The position numbers were made by a program, and so were the translations under genes. A stretch of 64,000 bases of DNA, taken from positions 46,491-110,490 of the forward strand of contig WHTU01000002.1 in NCBI GenBank assembly GCA_009377575.1. The letters run 5' to 3'. Origin of the DNA: Nitrososphaeraceae archaeon. Lineage in GTDB: Archaea > Thermoproteota > Nitrososphaeria > Nitrososphaerales > Nitrososphaeraceae. Below the pieces are notes generated by a model that worked only from the letters and a program-made list of their open reading frames with translations, was not told where the DNA came from and searched no databases. This document shows positions 19,580 to 29,263 of the stretch, piece by piece (the stretch's first letter is position 1; each line of letters begins with the position of its first letter).

Positions 19580-20321
19580 CTTCCATTGCCCTATCCAAGA
19601 CTATATCAACTAACTGTACGTCAGCTCCTAAATGCTCTGTGAGGTACATGTTAGCTGGATTTAATTCCCTGGTCGACGTACCGATTTCTCGCACTATGTC
19701 ATATTTAATGTGAGCTCCTTTGTGCAAAAAATATGGAACTATCAAAAGACATTTGGGTAGAGCGGCCAAGGAACCTCTTATTCCCTCCATAATATCAGGT
19801 TCGTCGAGCTCTAGGAAACAGAAACGGACGCTTCTAAAATTAGGTCTAAGCAAATCAACCATGTAGTCGAACGCTTCTCTAGCCCTTCTATCACTACTAC
19901 CATGACCAATAAGCAATAAGTCGCACTCAAAGTCAGACAACTGTAGGGAGTTCTCTCGCTTAGTTTCGTGAACTCTTCTTAATATAACTTCGACCATCTT
20001 TGTGTTCTTGCTAAGTGGCTTAGCGATAGCAACACGAACATCCTTACTCCTCGATACCGATGCGGCTTTCTTCACAGAATCTTTCAGTTTCATACCGGGA
20101 TATAGAAAATACGGAATGATAGTGATGAAGTCGGCGCCGTTGGCGATGCAGTTTGAAATTCCGTCCTCTATACAGGGGGGAACCACTTCCAAAAAGCAGT
20201 ATGTTGTATAACTGTACATGCCAGGATAATTCCTCCTAATGGTTGAACAAATAACTTCTAGCTCTTCTTTGACTTCTGGCTCTCTACTACCTCTATCTAC
20301 AATCAACATCGCTTTATTCAA
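19551..20321 (-). CDS. cbiX: sirohydrochlorin cobaltochelatase, two-domain form
   Basis: CbiX inserts cobalt into sirohydrochlorin, the first step of the anaerobic corrin branch. The 256-aa protein holds two similar halves. The C-terminal half keeps both metal-ligand histidines (LLLIGHGSSDRRA and VPYFLHKGAHIKYDI). In the N-terminal half the equivalent positions read MLIVDRGSREPEV and IPYFLYPGMKLKDS, so both histidines are lost and the active site is probably in the C-terminal half. The start is TTG at 20321, directly after cbiG. The ATG at 20309 (MLIVDRGSRE) is an equally plausible start. Confidence 0.9.
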   Translation of the reverse strand: MNKAMLIVDRGSREPEVKEELEVICSTIRRNYPGMYSYTTYCFLEVVPPCIEDGISNCIANGADFITIIPYFLYPGMKLKDSVKKAASVSRSKDVRVAIAKPLSKNTKMVEVILRRVHETKRENSLQLSDFECDLLLIGHGSSDRRAREAFDYMVDLLRPNFRSVRFCFLELDEPDIMEGIRGSLAALPKCLLIVPYFLHKGAHIKYDIVREIGTSTRELNPANMYLTEHLGADVQLVDIVLDRAMEVERGILPQT

Positions 20322-21455
20322 CTATTTAAATTCCATCCTAGCAACAGACAGAGTAAGATCAGGGGGAAATTTAAGCTTGGGGACCACTAGATCACCGCTG
20401 GAGCTCAATAGCGCAGCCGCTTCAGCTACACTCTTCGTGCCTTGAAATCGTCCCACTAGTTCCGAGGGATTAGGAACATGTATTCTAGAAAGCTGGTCGT
20501 CATTGAAGGCTTCTATCGGAATTTGGTATAATCTTGAAAAATCAAGCAATCCTCTCGCCTCGGCTTTATTCTCAATTGTAGCTAGATTTCTTATGCTTTT
20601 GAAACTTAAACAATTTTCTTTGAATGACTGAAGTATTGCCGATTCGATCGTTTCCTTAGAGGTGTCCAAATGCATCCCGATACCTACGACAAGACTCTTA
20701 GGTCTATAGATTACAGATTTAGATGAAATTTCCTTGTCTCTTAGAATCCTATCTGTAATCACTAAGCCAGCACGGAATTCTGTAGATTTCAGATCATCAA
20801 GTCCTAATAAAGGTCTGACGTTTCGAGGAAGGCTTTTCGTTGACAACCAATTTCGTTCTCCCGAGTCTTGGTAAAGTCCTATAGGCATTTCATTGACCAT
20901 GCAAGCGCTTACGGGAGTAACGGTATCGTAGCCATCTATTGTCCATCCTAGATCCCTCCCTAGAATGTCCACAGCTATAGTTTGATTAACGTCGGCAGCG
21001 GTCGTTATAACGGCCTTGCTTCCTTCGAAAAAGGTAGACAGCTCTGTAGCTAACGAATTCGCCCCGCCCAGGTGACCAGATAACGCACTAATGACAAAGT
21101 TTGCCTTATCATCAATAACTACAACTGCGGGGTCATATTTCTTATTACTTATAAATGGAGCTATAAGTCTGATCACTGCTCCAAGAGAAAAAATGCAGAT
21201 TAACGCACCGCTGGTCTTAAAAAGCCTCTCCATAATTTGCGAGGTCGGTTCTTCGAACCATTGAATGTCATCAGATGATTCATAGTGCTTTCTGGGAACA
21301 TAAATCTCAGCATCAGGCCAATTGCTTCTTATACTCTTGGCTATTCTAATTCCATTCTTGGTTATTGCTACTATACTAATGACTGTAGGTCTTTTGTGAT
21401 TCAGATTGGATCCTACTGGGGTTGGGTCCCTAAACCCTCTTTTATTCCTATTCAT
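20322..21455 (-). CDS. cbiG: cobalt-precorrin-5A hydrolase
   Basis: CbiG opens the delta-lactone of cobalt-precorrin-5A, releasing acetaldehyde. The 377-aa protein has the N-terminal domain with FSLGAVIRLIAPFI and the conserved ALSGHLGGANSLATELS (about 128-145), a middle domain and a C-terminal CbiG domain with VVGIGMHLDTSKETIESAI and IEAFNDDQLSRI. The ATG start is clear. It directly abuts cbiX and lies 265 bp downstream of cbiD in the same direction. Confidence 0.93.
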   Translation of the reverse strand: MNRNKRGFRDPTPVGSNLNHKRPTVISIVAITKNGIRIAKSIRSNWPDAEIYVPRKHYESSDDIQWFEEPTSQIMERLFKTSGALICIFSLGAVIRLIAPFISNKKYDPAVVVIDDKANFVISALSGHLGGANSLATELSTFFEGSKAVITTAADVNQTIAVDILGRDLGWTIDGYDTVTPVSACMVNEMPIGLYQDSGERNWLSTKSLPRNVRPLLGLDDLKSTEFRAGLVITDRILRDKEISSKSVIYRPKSLVVGIGMHLDTSKETIESAILQSFKENCLSFKSIRNLATIENKAEARGLLDFSRLYQIPIEAFNDDQLSRIHVPNPSELVGRFQGTKSVAEAAALLSSSGDLVVPKLKFPPDLTLSVARMEFK

Positions 21456-21720
21456 AGTAGGGAGAACCGTTGAAATCTACGCGATTAAGATGTAGGAAAA
21501 ACTGCTATCTCTGACCCCTTTTGCTAGAGCTTACGTTCAGGCAGGGTTCGCTAGGATATCATCTTTAGCATAATTGTGGAATTGGGTTATAATCACCGGT
21601 TCAGTAGATGAAGTTTAAGATATGAATCATCGTTGAATATTAATGATTAACCAATACTTTTCTGAATCTTCGTGCAAACATGACCACTCACCGTTGCCAT
21701 AATGAGTGTGAGAGAATTAT
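21456..21720. other. gap between cbiD and cbiG
   Basis: No gene is seen. This 265-bp gap breaks the cbi cluster and may contain a second promoter for cbiG-cbiX-cbiC, but no clear TATA element was assigned. Confidence 0.3.
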
Positions 21721-22845
21721 CTATTTCCAATATACAATGAAGGGGTTATAATTTTTTGTCGGGTAACAGCCACACACCTTTCCATCGAAATCAAACATTA
21801 CGATTTGGAGATTCAATGAAGGTTCGTTATTTTTAATCAATGTTGTATGAGCGCGGTTGCATATGATGTCAAAGTACCCTGATATTCTATGTTCATTTAT
21901 TATCTCTTGAACGTGACGCGCTGTGTTGGCTTTCAGTATTTTGGATTGAATATCGGAGGAGCAATCACAATCCGACGCAAGATTTGCCATGAACTCCATG
22001 TCAACGTGTGAACCTTTTACGTGAGTCTGTTTTACTCCCATCGCTATCTTAGTAAGCTTCCCAATAAAGCCAGCGATGACGACATTCTTCACCTTCTTGA
22101 TTCGACACTGCATTATGGCGTACCCTACAAAATCCCCCATCTGTATAAGGGAATGTTCTGGGAGTGTGTCATTATACAGTTTTTTAACGAACTCTTCACT
22201 CCTACCTCCAGTTGTCAACGCAACGGTGTCAACACCCATAGCTAGTGCTACATCTAAGCTTTGTCTGATCGATGCGGCGAACGAAGCCGTAGAATAGGGA
22301 ATTACAATGCCTGTTGTTCCCAGTATCGATATTCCACCCAGAATGCCTAACCGCGGATTATCGGTTTTTTGCGCTATAGCCTCCCCCGTGGGTACCGATA
22401 TTATTACACTAATTCCTCTTGTTTCAAGCAGCCTCCCTGCAATCTCCAAAGCAGCTGCCTTGATCATCATGGATGGCACAGGATTTATCGCAGCTGCTCC
22501 TATTGGAAGTCCTAAACCAGGCTTTGTTACACGTCCAACTCCTTGTCCTCCATCTATTTGGATAGCACCGACGTTATTATTTAGTGAAACAGTAGACAGA
22601 ATCTGAGCGCCATGGGTGGCATCTGGATCGTCTCCACCGTCCTTCTTGACAGAGCAGGTCACGTATCCGTTACCAACTTGAGTCCATTCAATATGTATGA
22701 TGATCTTTCCTCCCTTTGGTAATGCAACTTCCACACAATTTACTTCCTTTCCCAATAGAAGTCGAATCAATGCTGCTTTGGTGGCAGCCGCAGCTGAGGT
22801 CCCAGTTGTATATCCTTTTCTAAGGGAGGAACTTTTGACCTTCAA
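21721..22845 (-). CDS. cbiD: cobalt-precorrin-5B C1-methyltransferase
   Basis: CbiD methylates C-1 of cobalt-precorrin-5B with S-adenosylmethionine. The 374-aa protein shows the family opener LRKGYTTGTSAAAATKAAL (about residues 8-26), KDGGDDPDATHGA (about 67-79), INPVPSMM, and GNPR-like NPRLGILGGISILGTTG (about 157-175). The start is a TTG. It lies 118 bp after an SDR gene, with metK two genes upstream. The order places the SAM supply beside a SAM-consuming step. Confidence 0.95.
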   Translation of the reverse strand: MKVKSSSLRKGYTTGTSAAAATKAALIRLLLGKEVNCVEVALPKGGKIIIHIEWTQVGNGYVTCSVKKDGGDDPDATHGAQILSTVSLNNNVGAIQIDGGQGVGRVTKPGLGLPIGAAAINPVPSMMIKAAALEIAGRLLETRGISVIISVPTGEAIAQKTDNPRLGILGGISILGTTGIVIPYSTASFAASIRQSLDVALAMGVDTVALTTGGRSEEFVKKLYNDTLPEHSLIQMGDFVGYAIMQCRIKKVKNVVIAGFIGKLTKIAMGVKQTHVKGSHVDMEFMANLASDCDCSSDIQSKILKANTARHVQEIINEHRISGYFDIICNRAHTTLIKNNEPSLNLQIVMFDFDGKVCGCYPTKNYNPFIVYWK

Positions 22846-22963
22846 CTTGACGTCAAAAGAGGAGTAGTTTGCATCATCCCTAATATAATCGCAACCATCT
22901 AGCTATCTATGGCCATTCGCTGAATATCTCTCTTTCATTATTCCCGAATTGGATATGTGATTC

Positions 22964-23737
22964 TTAAACAATGACTTTACCGCCGTCGATTATTATAGTA
23001 TTTCCTGTAGTATACGAAAAGCTTTCACTCCCTAAGCATGCTGCTACTTTGGCGACCTCCTCCACAGAACCCCATCTTTTCATCGCCGGTTCACTAACTG
23101 CCTTATTCCTGCCTCGCTTCGTCATAGAATAATACGTGGCATCTGTTGCAATATTTCCTAGTGCAAGAGTATATGCTCTAATTTTTTTATTTCCATATTC
23201 TAGTGCGATGTGCTTGGTTACAGCAACAACGGCTGCCTTTGCTATGGTGTAAGGTGCCCCTTCCTTTTGACCTGACAAGGCAGGAGTAGAAGCGATATTA
23301 ATTATTACGCCTGAAACACCACCGGAGCGACTAGTTTTCCTTATCATGCTCGGAAGGAATGCTCTAGTCATATGAATTGTGCCCTTGAGATCAACTTCTA
23401 GAATAGCATCCAAAGCCCGATCGGTCATCTGATGATACTTCTTGTACCAGATCGCCTTATCGAACCTATACCCAGCACTGTTCACAAGTATATCTATACC
23501 CCCATGATCGGATAAGACTCCTTTTACAACTGATCTGATGTCTTTCTCTTTTGTAACATCCAATTGAACAGCATGAGTATTTCCCTTAATCCTTTGTGAC
23601 GCTCGGATAGCATCATTGATATTTCTAGAACATACTAACACAGTGGACCCCTGATTTTCAGCAAATTCTTTAGATATGGCGAACCCAATCCCGCTTGATG
23701 AACCGGTGACGAGAACGACTTTCTTAATCATGGCCAA
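22964..23737 (-). CDS. short-chain dehydrogenase/reductase
   Basis: A classical SDR of about 257 aa: NAD(P)-binding VTGSSSGIGFAIS (residues about 9-21), NSAGY, catalytic Ser in IINIASTPALS, the YxxxK pair in APYTIAKAAV and a C-terminal TTGNTIIIDGGK. It resembles 3-oxoacyl-ACP reductase-like enzymes, but the substrate cannot be named. The frame opens at TTG 23737, while the ATG at 23731 gives the typical start MIKKVVLVTG. It sits between metK and cbiD, and a role in cobalamin synthesis is not established. Confidence 0.9.
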   Translation of the reverse strand: MAMIKKVVLVTGSSSGIGFAISKEFAENQGSTVLVCSRNINDAIRASQRIKGNTHAVQLDVTKEKDIRSVVKGVLSDHGGIDILVNSAGYRFDKAIWYKKYHQMTDRALDAILEVDLKGTIHMTRAFLPSMIRKTSRSGGVSGVIINIASTPALSGQKEGAPYTIAKAAVVAVTKHIALEYGNKKIRAYTLALGNIATDATYYSMTKRGRNKAVSEPAMKRWGSVEEVAKVAACLGSESFSYTTGNTIIIDGGKVIV

Positions 23738-23863
23738 TCAAGTCCTACAAGAATAGTTAGCACATATTGTAAATGTTAACATTTTGGACGGTCTAAACTA
23801 TAGCATCTTCGAATTCCAAATAGTGTCAAGCTTCATCTCTTAGTTGGGGCTATGATGTTCATG

Positions 23864-25024
23864 TCAGCTATTAATAGTTCCACCAGCCAAATCTGTCAAT
23901 TTATCAGTCCTCTCCCATGTAAATTCAGGTTCGTTTCTTCCGAAGTGGCCGTATGCTGCTGTCTTTTTATAAATTGGCCTTTTCAAATCTAGAATCCGAA
24001 TTATATCCGCGGGCTTCATTTCAAACGAATCTCTGACTCGTCTCTCGATTAGCTCGTCGTCGATTCTAGACGTCCCAAAGGTATTCACCATCACAGAAAC
24101 AGGGTCGGGCAAACCGATTGCGTACGCGAGTTGTACTTCACATTTGTCAGCAAGCCCAGCAGCCACTATGTTCTTAGCTATATACCTAGCCATATAGCAT
24201 GCAGACCGATCAACTTTAGAAGGATCCTTGCCTGAAAATGCTCCTCCACCATGTCTGCCTGCACCCCCATATGTGTCTGCGATTACCTTCCTTCCGGTCA
24301 AACCGGTGTCAGCCATAGGTCCGCCTATGACAAATCTCCCAGTCGGGTTGACCAAGAATTTCGAATTTGGAGTTATCCAATCTGAGCAGATCTCCTTTAT
24401 CACCTTACTTACAATCTCCTCCCTCAACTGGCTCAGGCTTATGTCTGGGGCATGTTGTGTTGAAATCACTACAGTATCTATCCTCACCGGCTTTGTACCT
24501 TCGTAAACCACTGAAACCTGGGATTTACCATCAGGTCTAATCCAACCCAGTTTTTTTTGCTTTCTGAGCGCAGACAGCTTCATTGAGAGTTTGTGGGCCA
24601 TAATGATAGGTAGCGGCATGAGTTCCGCGGTTTCATTAGTTGCATATCCAAACATTAGGCCTTGATCGCCTGCTCCCTGCTCTCTTTGCTTACTCGGAGT
24701 TACTCCCAAAGAAATATCGGGACTTTGTTCGTGTATAGATTCGATAACCGAACAAGATTCGGAATCAAACCCGTATTCAGGCCGGTCATATCCGATCTCA
24801 CGTATTACGGTTCTCACTACCTTCTGTATATCGACCCTTTGTCTTGATGTTACCTCTCCTGCGACGAAAACTATTCCAGTAGAGGTTAACGACTCTACAG
24901 CGACTCTAGACTCTGAGTCATTTGCGAGGAACTCATCTAAAATAGAATCTGAAACCTGATCGCATATCTTGTCAGGGTGACCTTCAGTTACACTTTCTGA
25001 AGTGAATATATACCTTCTTACCAT
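23864..25024 (-). CDS. metK: S-adenosylmethionine synthetase, bacterial/eukaryotic type
   Basis: MetK makes SAM from methionine and ATP. The 386-aa protein has the standard motifs: [20 protein letters not shown] at the N-terminus, the flexible-loop region [17 protein letters not shown] (about 113-130) and [25 protein letters not shown] (signature 2, about 255-280, quoted only by its key GGG and KDxxKVDRS). The length equals bacterial MetK. Many archaea instead use a divergent archaeal-type enzyme of about 400 aa. It is 36 bp downstream of the Sm-like gene and upstream of the SDR and cbi genes. Confidence 0.95.
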   Translation of the reverse strand: MVRRYIFTSESVTEGHPDKICDQVSDSILDEFLANDSESRVAVESLTSTGIVFVAGEVTSRQRVDIQKVVRTVIREIGYDRPEYGFDSESCSVIESIHEQSPDISLGVTPSKQREQGAGDQGLMFGYATNETAELMPLPIIMAHKLSMKLSALRKQKKLGWIRPDGKSQVSVVYEGTKPVRIDTVVISTQHAPDISLSQLREEIVSKVIKEICSDWITPNSKFLVNPTGRFVIGGPMADTGLTGRKVIADTYGGAGRHGGGAFSGKDPSKVDRSACYMARYIAKNIVAAGLADKCEVQLAYAIGLPDPVSVMVNTFGTSRIDDELIERRVRDSFEMKPADIIRILDLKRPIYKKTAAYGHFGRNEPEFTWERTDKLTDLAGGTINS

Positions 25025-25060
25025 TACTCCCCATATACCTTAATTCTCACAAGATTACCA

Positions 25061-25315
25061 TTAAAGGTCTTTTTCCAGTCTTATGAATAGGACATTATTT
25101 CCTCGAATTACTACCTTTCCATAATTTGCTAACAAATCCTGTCGATTGAATTCCTCAGCATCAACCAATATCAAATTCATATAGGTATCTACATTGCTCA
25201 TCCTCCCTCGATATTCTATTTCACTTTTCAATCGTACTGCCACTCGCCTATTTACTGAACGCTGTAATGTGGTCAATGGTCTTTTTGATTGCTGTGATGC
25301 TGCAGGGGATGACAA
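25061..25315 (-). CDS. Sm-like (LSm) RNA-binding protein
   Basis: The 84-aa protein shows both Sm motifs: Sm1 around RVAVRLKSEIEYRGRMSNVD and MNLILVDAEEF (residues about 24-54), and Sm2 around GKVVIRGNNVLFIRLE (about 66-81), where the archaeal IRG(N/D)NV core is intact. Archaeal LSm proteins form heptameric RNA-binding rings. The start is TTG at 25315, and the basic N-terminal extension before the Sm fold is short. It heads the run into metK. Confidence 0.9.
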   Translation of the reverse strand: MSSPAASQQSKRPLTTLQRSVNRRVAVRLKSEIEYRGRMSNVDTYMNLILVDAEEFNRQDLLANYGKVVIRGNNVLFIRLEKDL

Positions 25316-25471
25316 TTCAATTAATCACTTTGGAAGTGAAAGCACACAGGCTACAATAAAAAGGTTCCTTTGTAGGCCACCCGTAAAATAGTATACTATA
25401 ACTCTAATCTTGCCCATACCTTCCATTGCTTAGAAGTTCTCATATAGGCAGGAGAACAGACTAAGATTGTA

Positions 25472-25813
25472 ATGAATCAGTATGAAGATACGTTAGAGAA
25501 GATTTTTGACGAACAGAAGAAATTAGTGGATTATTTGGGACTAGATAGGTATCCAAAAAAGACCGATGAAAGGGTTTCAGCTCTTATGACAGCAGTCATT
25601 CACGAGGCCATCGAATTACAAGACCTCACTAGTTGGAAGTGGTGGAAAAAACCTACTATCTTTGAAACTGACAAGGCGCAGACTGAATTGATTGACATAC
25701 TGCATTTTGTAATCCAGGCCGCTATAGAGCTGGAAATGACTCCACTGAAAGTATTAGAGGAATACATGAATAAGAATTATGTAAATCGAGAACGAAAGAG
25801 GTTAGGCTACTGA
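25472..25813 (+). CDS. dimeric dUTPase-like / MazG-like all-alpha NTP pyrophosphohydrolase
   Basis: The 113-aa all-helical protein has a metal-binding pair of motifs typical of this superfamily: HEAIELQDLTSWKWWKK (E, E and the WKWWK stretch, about residues 50-66) and ELIDILHFVIQAAIELEM (E..D, about 74-91). Enzymes of this type cleave dUTP or non-canonical NTPs to keep them out of DNA. It is divergent from the LSm gene and stands alone. Which nucleotide it prefers cannot be read from the sequence. Confidence 0.82.
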   Translation: MNQYEDTLEKIFDEQKKLVDYLGLDRYPKKTDERVSALMTAVIHEAIELQDLTSWKWWKKPTIFETDKAQTELIDILHFVIQAAIELEMTPLKVLEEYMNKNYVNRERKRLGY

Positions 25814-26015
25814 CCAGCTGCTTCCATTTTCTCCTTAGATAGACAGAACTATTCAACTAACCTATTGCATTGTTCCTAGTAAAATTGTATTCTTCCTTTA
25901 TCGTATGCCAGATCGATGTAACATAAAAGGCTGGTTAGGGAAATGTGAGTCACAATTTTCTCATATTTGTCTGGGTGCTCCTTTTATTTAGGGTATGATT
26001 TGAGTATCGTAACCG

Positions 26016-26279
26016 ATGTACAACGGTCTAGATTTAGTGGCGGATATACTCTCCTTCTCGGATAGCACAGGAAGATTGAAGATTCAGAAAATAGAGAAAA
26101 TGCTTGATAAATACCGTTCACAGATTTCTGAATGGTTAATCGAATTAGAGTACAACAACCTTATCTCATTCGATCCATACTTTCTTGAAATTATAATGAC
26201 TGTCAAGGGTACAGAATTTCTGACTTTGTATAACGATCTTAAGGAAATGGTATGCTTAGATAATAATTTAGATCTGTGA
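26016..26279 (+). CDS. small winged-helix DNA-binding protein
   Basis: The 87-aa protein matches the small archaeal winged-helix regulators (SSo10a/ArnR-like): a first helix LVADILSFSDSTGRLKIQKI, a recognition region YRSQISEWLIELEYNNLISFDP (about 33-54), a wing FLEIIMTVKGTEFLTLYNDL and a short C-terminal helix. It has no ligand domain. It probably acts as a homodimeric repressor or nucleoid-type factor. Target genes are unknown. It stands alone, convergent with the ABC permease. Confidence 0.75.
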   Translation: MYNGLDLVADILSFSDSTGRLKIQKIEKMLDKYRSQISEWLIELEYNNLISFDPYFLEIIMTVKGTEFLTLYNDLKEMVCLDNNLDL

Positions 26280-26370
26280 AGAAAATTGCGTATTATACCG
26301 CCCACGTTCTTGGACTCTGAAAATCTTCATATGAAAGAGATGTTTAGGCGTGGGGCATTAAAGCGAATCG

Positions 26371-27108
26371 CTACAAATCCCTCCAAACTGCACGCGCCCT
26401 AGCTAAAGCTAAGAAGCCTATCAGATACGCGGATTGAACTGCTAATCCCAAGTATATTGACCAGGCTTCGGGTGTGACGAGTCCCATACTATCCTGTACC
26501 ATCAAAGATGCGTGAGTTGTAGGCACCAAATAAGCCAAGTATTGGAGATTCAACGGAAGTCGTTCGATAGAATAATACACTGGCGGAATTACCGCTAGTA
26601 TCACATTTACAAAAGAGATAATCTGTGTTGCATTTCGCATATGTAGCATGTGAGAAGACAAGAAAAAACCCATTGCAGACATTGCCCCCCAAGTCAAGAG
26701 TATGCTACAAATCAGCAATGGCAAAGTTGATAAATTCTCTCCGAACAATGTGGCTAAGGTTGTAAGTGCGATCAGTGCAGGGAGACCAAACAACAATTCG
26801 GACAATGCGAGTCCAGTCATGTATGTGAGGGGGGATACTGGTGCTGCGACGAAGATATCTTGAATTTTGTATTCGGTTTTGTAAAATGAAATATCTTGTC
26901 CGAGTGCTAGGCCATAGCCAACAGTTGCCATGACAAGACTTCCTGCGATTGCAAGGTCCGTGTACTCACCATTGCTTACTACAAAAAGGACAAATAGAAT
27001 TGAGAATGGACTTATCGCTGAAAACAACATCGAAAGTGGATTTCTCCTCAGCCATAAGATTCCAGTCATATAGGCTATGATGACTATCTGTCTGAATGCT
27101 ATAATCAA
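26371..27108 (-). CDS. ABC-2 type transporter permease
   Basis: The 245-aa integral membrane protein has about six predicted hydrophobic segments and the ABC-2 layout, with a conserved VAAPVSPLTYMTGLALSEL coupling region (about 88-106) and AYLVPTTHASLMVQD near the C-terminus. It would form the channel of an exporter for lipids, polysaccharide or drugs. No ATPase partner is encoded nearby, so it must be supplied in trans. The start is close to a run of AT-rich DNA. Confidence 0.85.
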   Translation of the reverse strand: MIIAFRQIVIIAYMTGILWLRRNPLSMLFSAISPFSILFVLFVVSNGEYTDLAIAGSLVMATVGYGLALGQDISFYKTEYKIQDIFVAAPVSPLTYMTGLALSELLFGLPALIALTTLATLFGENLSTLPLLICSILLTWGAMSAMGFFLSSHMLHMRNATQIISFVNVILAVIPPVYYSIERLPLNLQYLAYLVPTTHASLMVQDSMGLVTPEAWSIYLGLAVQSAYLIGFLALARARAVWRDL

Positions 27109-27241
27109 CTGTGTTCATCTCTATAATGTTCTAGTCTATTTAATCCAAATGTAAATCATAGTCTAGTTTACCTTGACTAGAGAAATAGGAATATTGAAAT
27201 TGGATCAAAAAGCTTCATTCGTAGTAGGGGACTGACTAGAT

Positions 27242-27847
27242 GTGAATTCCTTTATTATATGGGCGGCCCTATTTGGCGGGTTATTGTTTGTGATATTGAA
27301 TTCATTGGAAATATATGATGGATTTGTCGTTATAGGGCAAATTTTCTTTGACTTTGAAGAGAATTCAAGCAATATTAATTATTTGATTTTTGAAGATACG
27401 AGTTCGGGCGTCCGAATCAAATACCCTTCAAATTGGAATGTACTTGAGCAACTTGGAAATATTTCGGGTAACAATATACTCGTGGACTTTTACCATACCG
27501 GGATTAACGGAACACTTGGATATGCAGAGAATACAAACATTGTTGTATCATCTCCTCACAACATAGAACCTGATTCGCTCGATAAATTCACTAACTCTAC
27601 CGTTCTAACTCTCGCGAGAAATTTAAATAACTTTACCCTGCAAGAAGCTGTTTCTACAATAGTTTCAGGACTTCCGGCGTACAAAATAACATACACTATA
27701 GCTGGGAATCAGTCAGAAGTTAAACAGACTCAGGCCTGGACAGTTAAAGATAACAAATGGATTGTGGTTTCGTATTCTGCTGAACCATCAGCCTATTTCA
27801 ATCCCAGAACAGCCCAAAATATTATAGACTCTCTGTTGATCAGATAA
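27242..27847 (+). CDS. secreted or membrane-anchored PsbP-like protein
   Basis: The 201-aa protein has an N-terminal hydrophobic segment (FIIWAALFGGLLFVILNSL, about 4-22) and then an exported domain with FEDTSSGVRIKYPSNWNVLEQ, the PsbP-like opening, and a final SYSAEPSAYFNPRTAQNIIDSL. Several NxS/T sites are present, as is usual for archaeal surface proteins. The function of these archaeal PsbP-like proteins is unknown. The start is GTG. It is followed after 79 bp by another exported protein. Confidence 0.72.
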   Translation: MNSFIIWAALFGGLLFVILNSLEIYDGFVVIGQIFFDFEENSSNINYLIFEDTSSGVRIKYPSNWNVLEQLGNISGNNILVDFYHTGINGTLGYAENTNIVVSSPHNIEPDSLDKFTNSTVLTLARNLNNFTLQEAVSTIVSGLPAYKITYTIAGNQSEVKQTQAWTVKDNKWIVVSYSAEPSAYFNPRTAQNIIDSLLIR

Positions 27848-27926
27848 CCCCCTACTGAGCCAAATGGCAGTCTATAGATTGCCAGTATTTTTATAACAGA
27901 TTGGAGCCTATAGGATATTTAAATTG

Positions 27927-28514
27927 ATGCGCGGCAGTTTAATTACGCTAATCATATACCTGATTTGTCCTGTAGCACTATTCTGTACACATGCCTATTC
28001 TCAAGAGCAGGTACAATCATTGATCCAAAATATTAGCCAGGAAAATCTGACAGTTTCCACTTTTGAAAACACAACCAATACCAGGATCAATGATACTATC
28101 ACCACTACTAATCCTGTTACCATAGGTGCACTCACTTCAGTAGCAATGAATAAGGTCATTCTCAATGTCACCCAAAATGTTCTGAATGAAACTGCACGAA
28201 TATTAGAATTGAAAGAATTTGTTCTCCGTGTTTCAGCTCAAGAATCTGGCAATACAACCCTAAACCTTAATTTTTCTGCGTTAGACTCGGAGACATCAGC
28301 TGAACTTGCTGGAGTTAGCATCGATGGTTGGATAGGAAATGGAAGTGGCGTTTCTACGTATTTCTTTAGTGGACTGACCGATAATAATGGGAGATCCGCA
28401 TTTACATTACACTCCCAAGCAGATGAGCTGTACAATACGACTCTTACAGTCGAAGCATATCTCCGAGGTTATTCTTCTCAGAAACAATCTGCAGCATTTT
28501 CTTTGGATGGTTAA
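27927..28514 (+). CDS. secreted protein with C-terminal Ig-like domain
   Basis: About 195 aa. The signal peptide is clear (MRGSLITLIIYLICPVALFC, cleavage near HAYSQ). The mature part is rich in Asn, Thr and NxS/T sequons and ends in an Ig-like beta domain (SAELAGVSIDGWIGNG, then GLTDNNGRSAFTLHS, then LTVEAYLRGY). The frame opens at TTG 27924, but the adjacent ATG at 27927 is the likelier start. A cell-surface role is inferred. No partner is visible apart from the PsbP-like gene before it. Confidence 0.7.
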   Translation: MRGSLITLIIYLICPVALFCTHAYSQEQVQSLIQNISQENLTVSTFENTTNTRINDTITTTNPVTIGALTSVAMNKVILNVTQNVLNETARILELKEFVLRVSAQESGNTTLNLNFSALDSETSAELAGVSIDGWIGNGSGVSTYFFSGLTDNNGRSAFTLHSQADELYNTTLTVEAYLRGYSSQKQSAAFSLDG

Positions 28515-29263
28515 CCGCACTAAATTTTGCAGATGAATATGATGGAAAACCCAATACCGAGACATCCAGTAAATTGGATGTCAAGAGGATTTTAGCCATA
28601 ATTGGTACCTCACTGCTACCTAACTGCACCAATACGATTGAGGAATAAATGTGGCTTGCAGATTGGAACTATAAGGCAAACTCAAAAAATGTTACTCAAG
28701 AAATATCAAATGACTGCAGGATTGTGGAGTCCTTCTCCTGGTTCTGTTTGAATGTCTATTTTTAATTAAAGTTGCTAATAAAAGGGAACGCCATATCAGC
28801 TAACATTGGAGGGAGCCATGTGAGGATTCGTGTCCTCTTGTGGTGCAAAAAATGAAATGAACAACAGATATCGACCTCGATTATTTCTTTTGTGCTTTTG
28901 GGATAGAAACCCCCCCCACAACTGATTCTAGTATATTTATCATGTTTTGTTACACGAAAGTATCCATATAGAGTTCTCATTGATGTAATACTCCTTCACC
29001 TCTTATCGAAAGTTTCCTAATTTTTTTGAGTGGTATCTAATGATAGAGAACGTTATTGATTCGCTTGATTGTGGGTTTTACATAGCTTTATGATTCAATG
29101 GAACTCACAAGCGCTCATACCTAGTTAGACACACTCCTTTTTCCTAGACGGTAACCAATAGGATCAACGGCTGCCATACATTTGACTATAAATTCAGAGC
29201 AAAAAATGAATTGACAGTGTATAACTTTTGGGAATACCGCAGGCTATCATAAAATTTTGACCA
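28515..29263. other. 750-bp intergenic region, no supported gene
   Basis: Only short frames without motifs are present on both strands, and no RNA-like fold or repeat was noticed. Confidence 0.4.
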
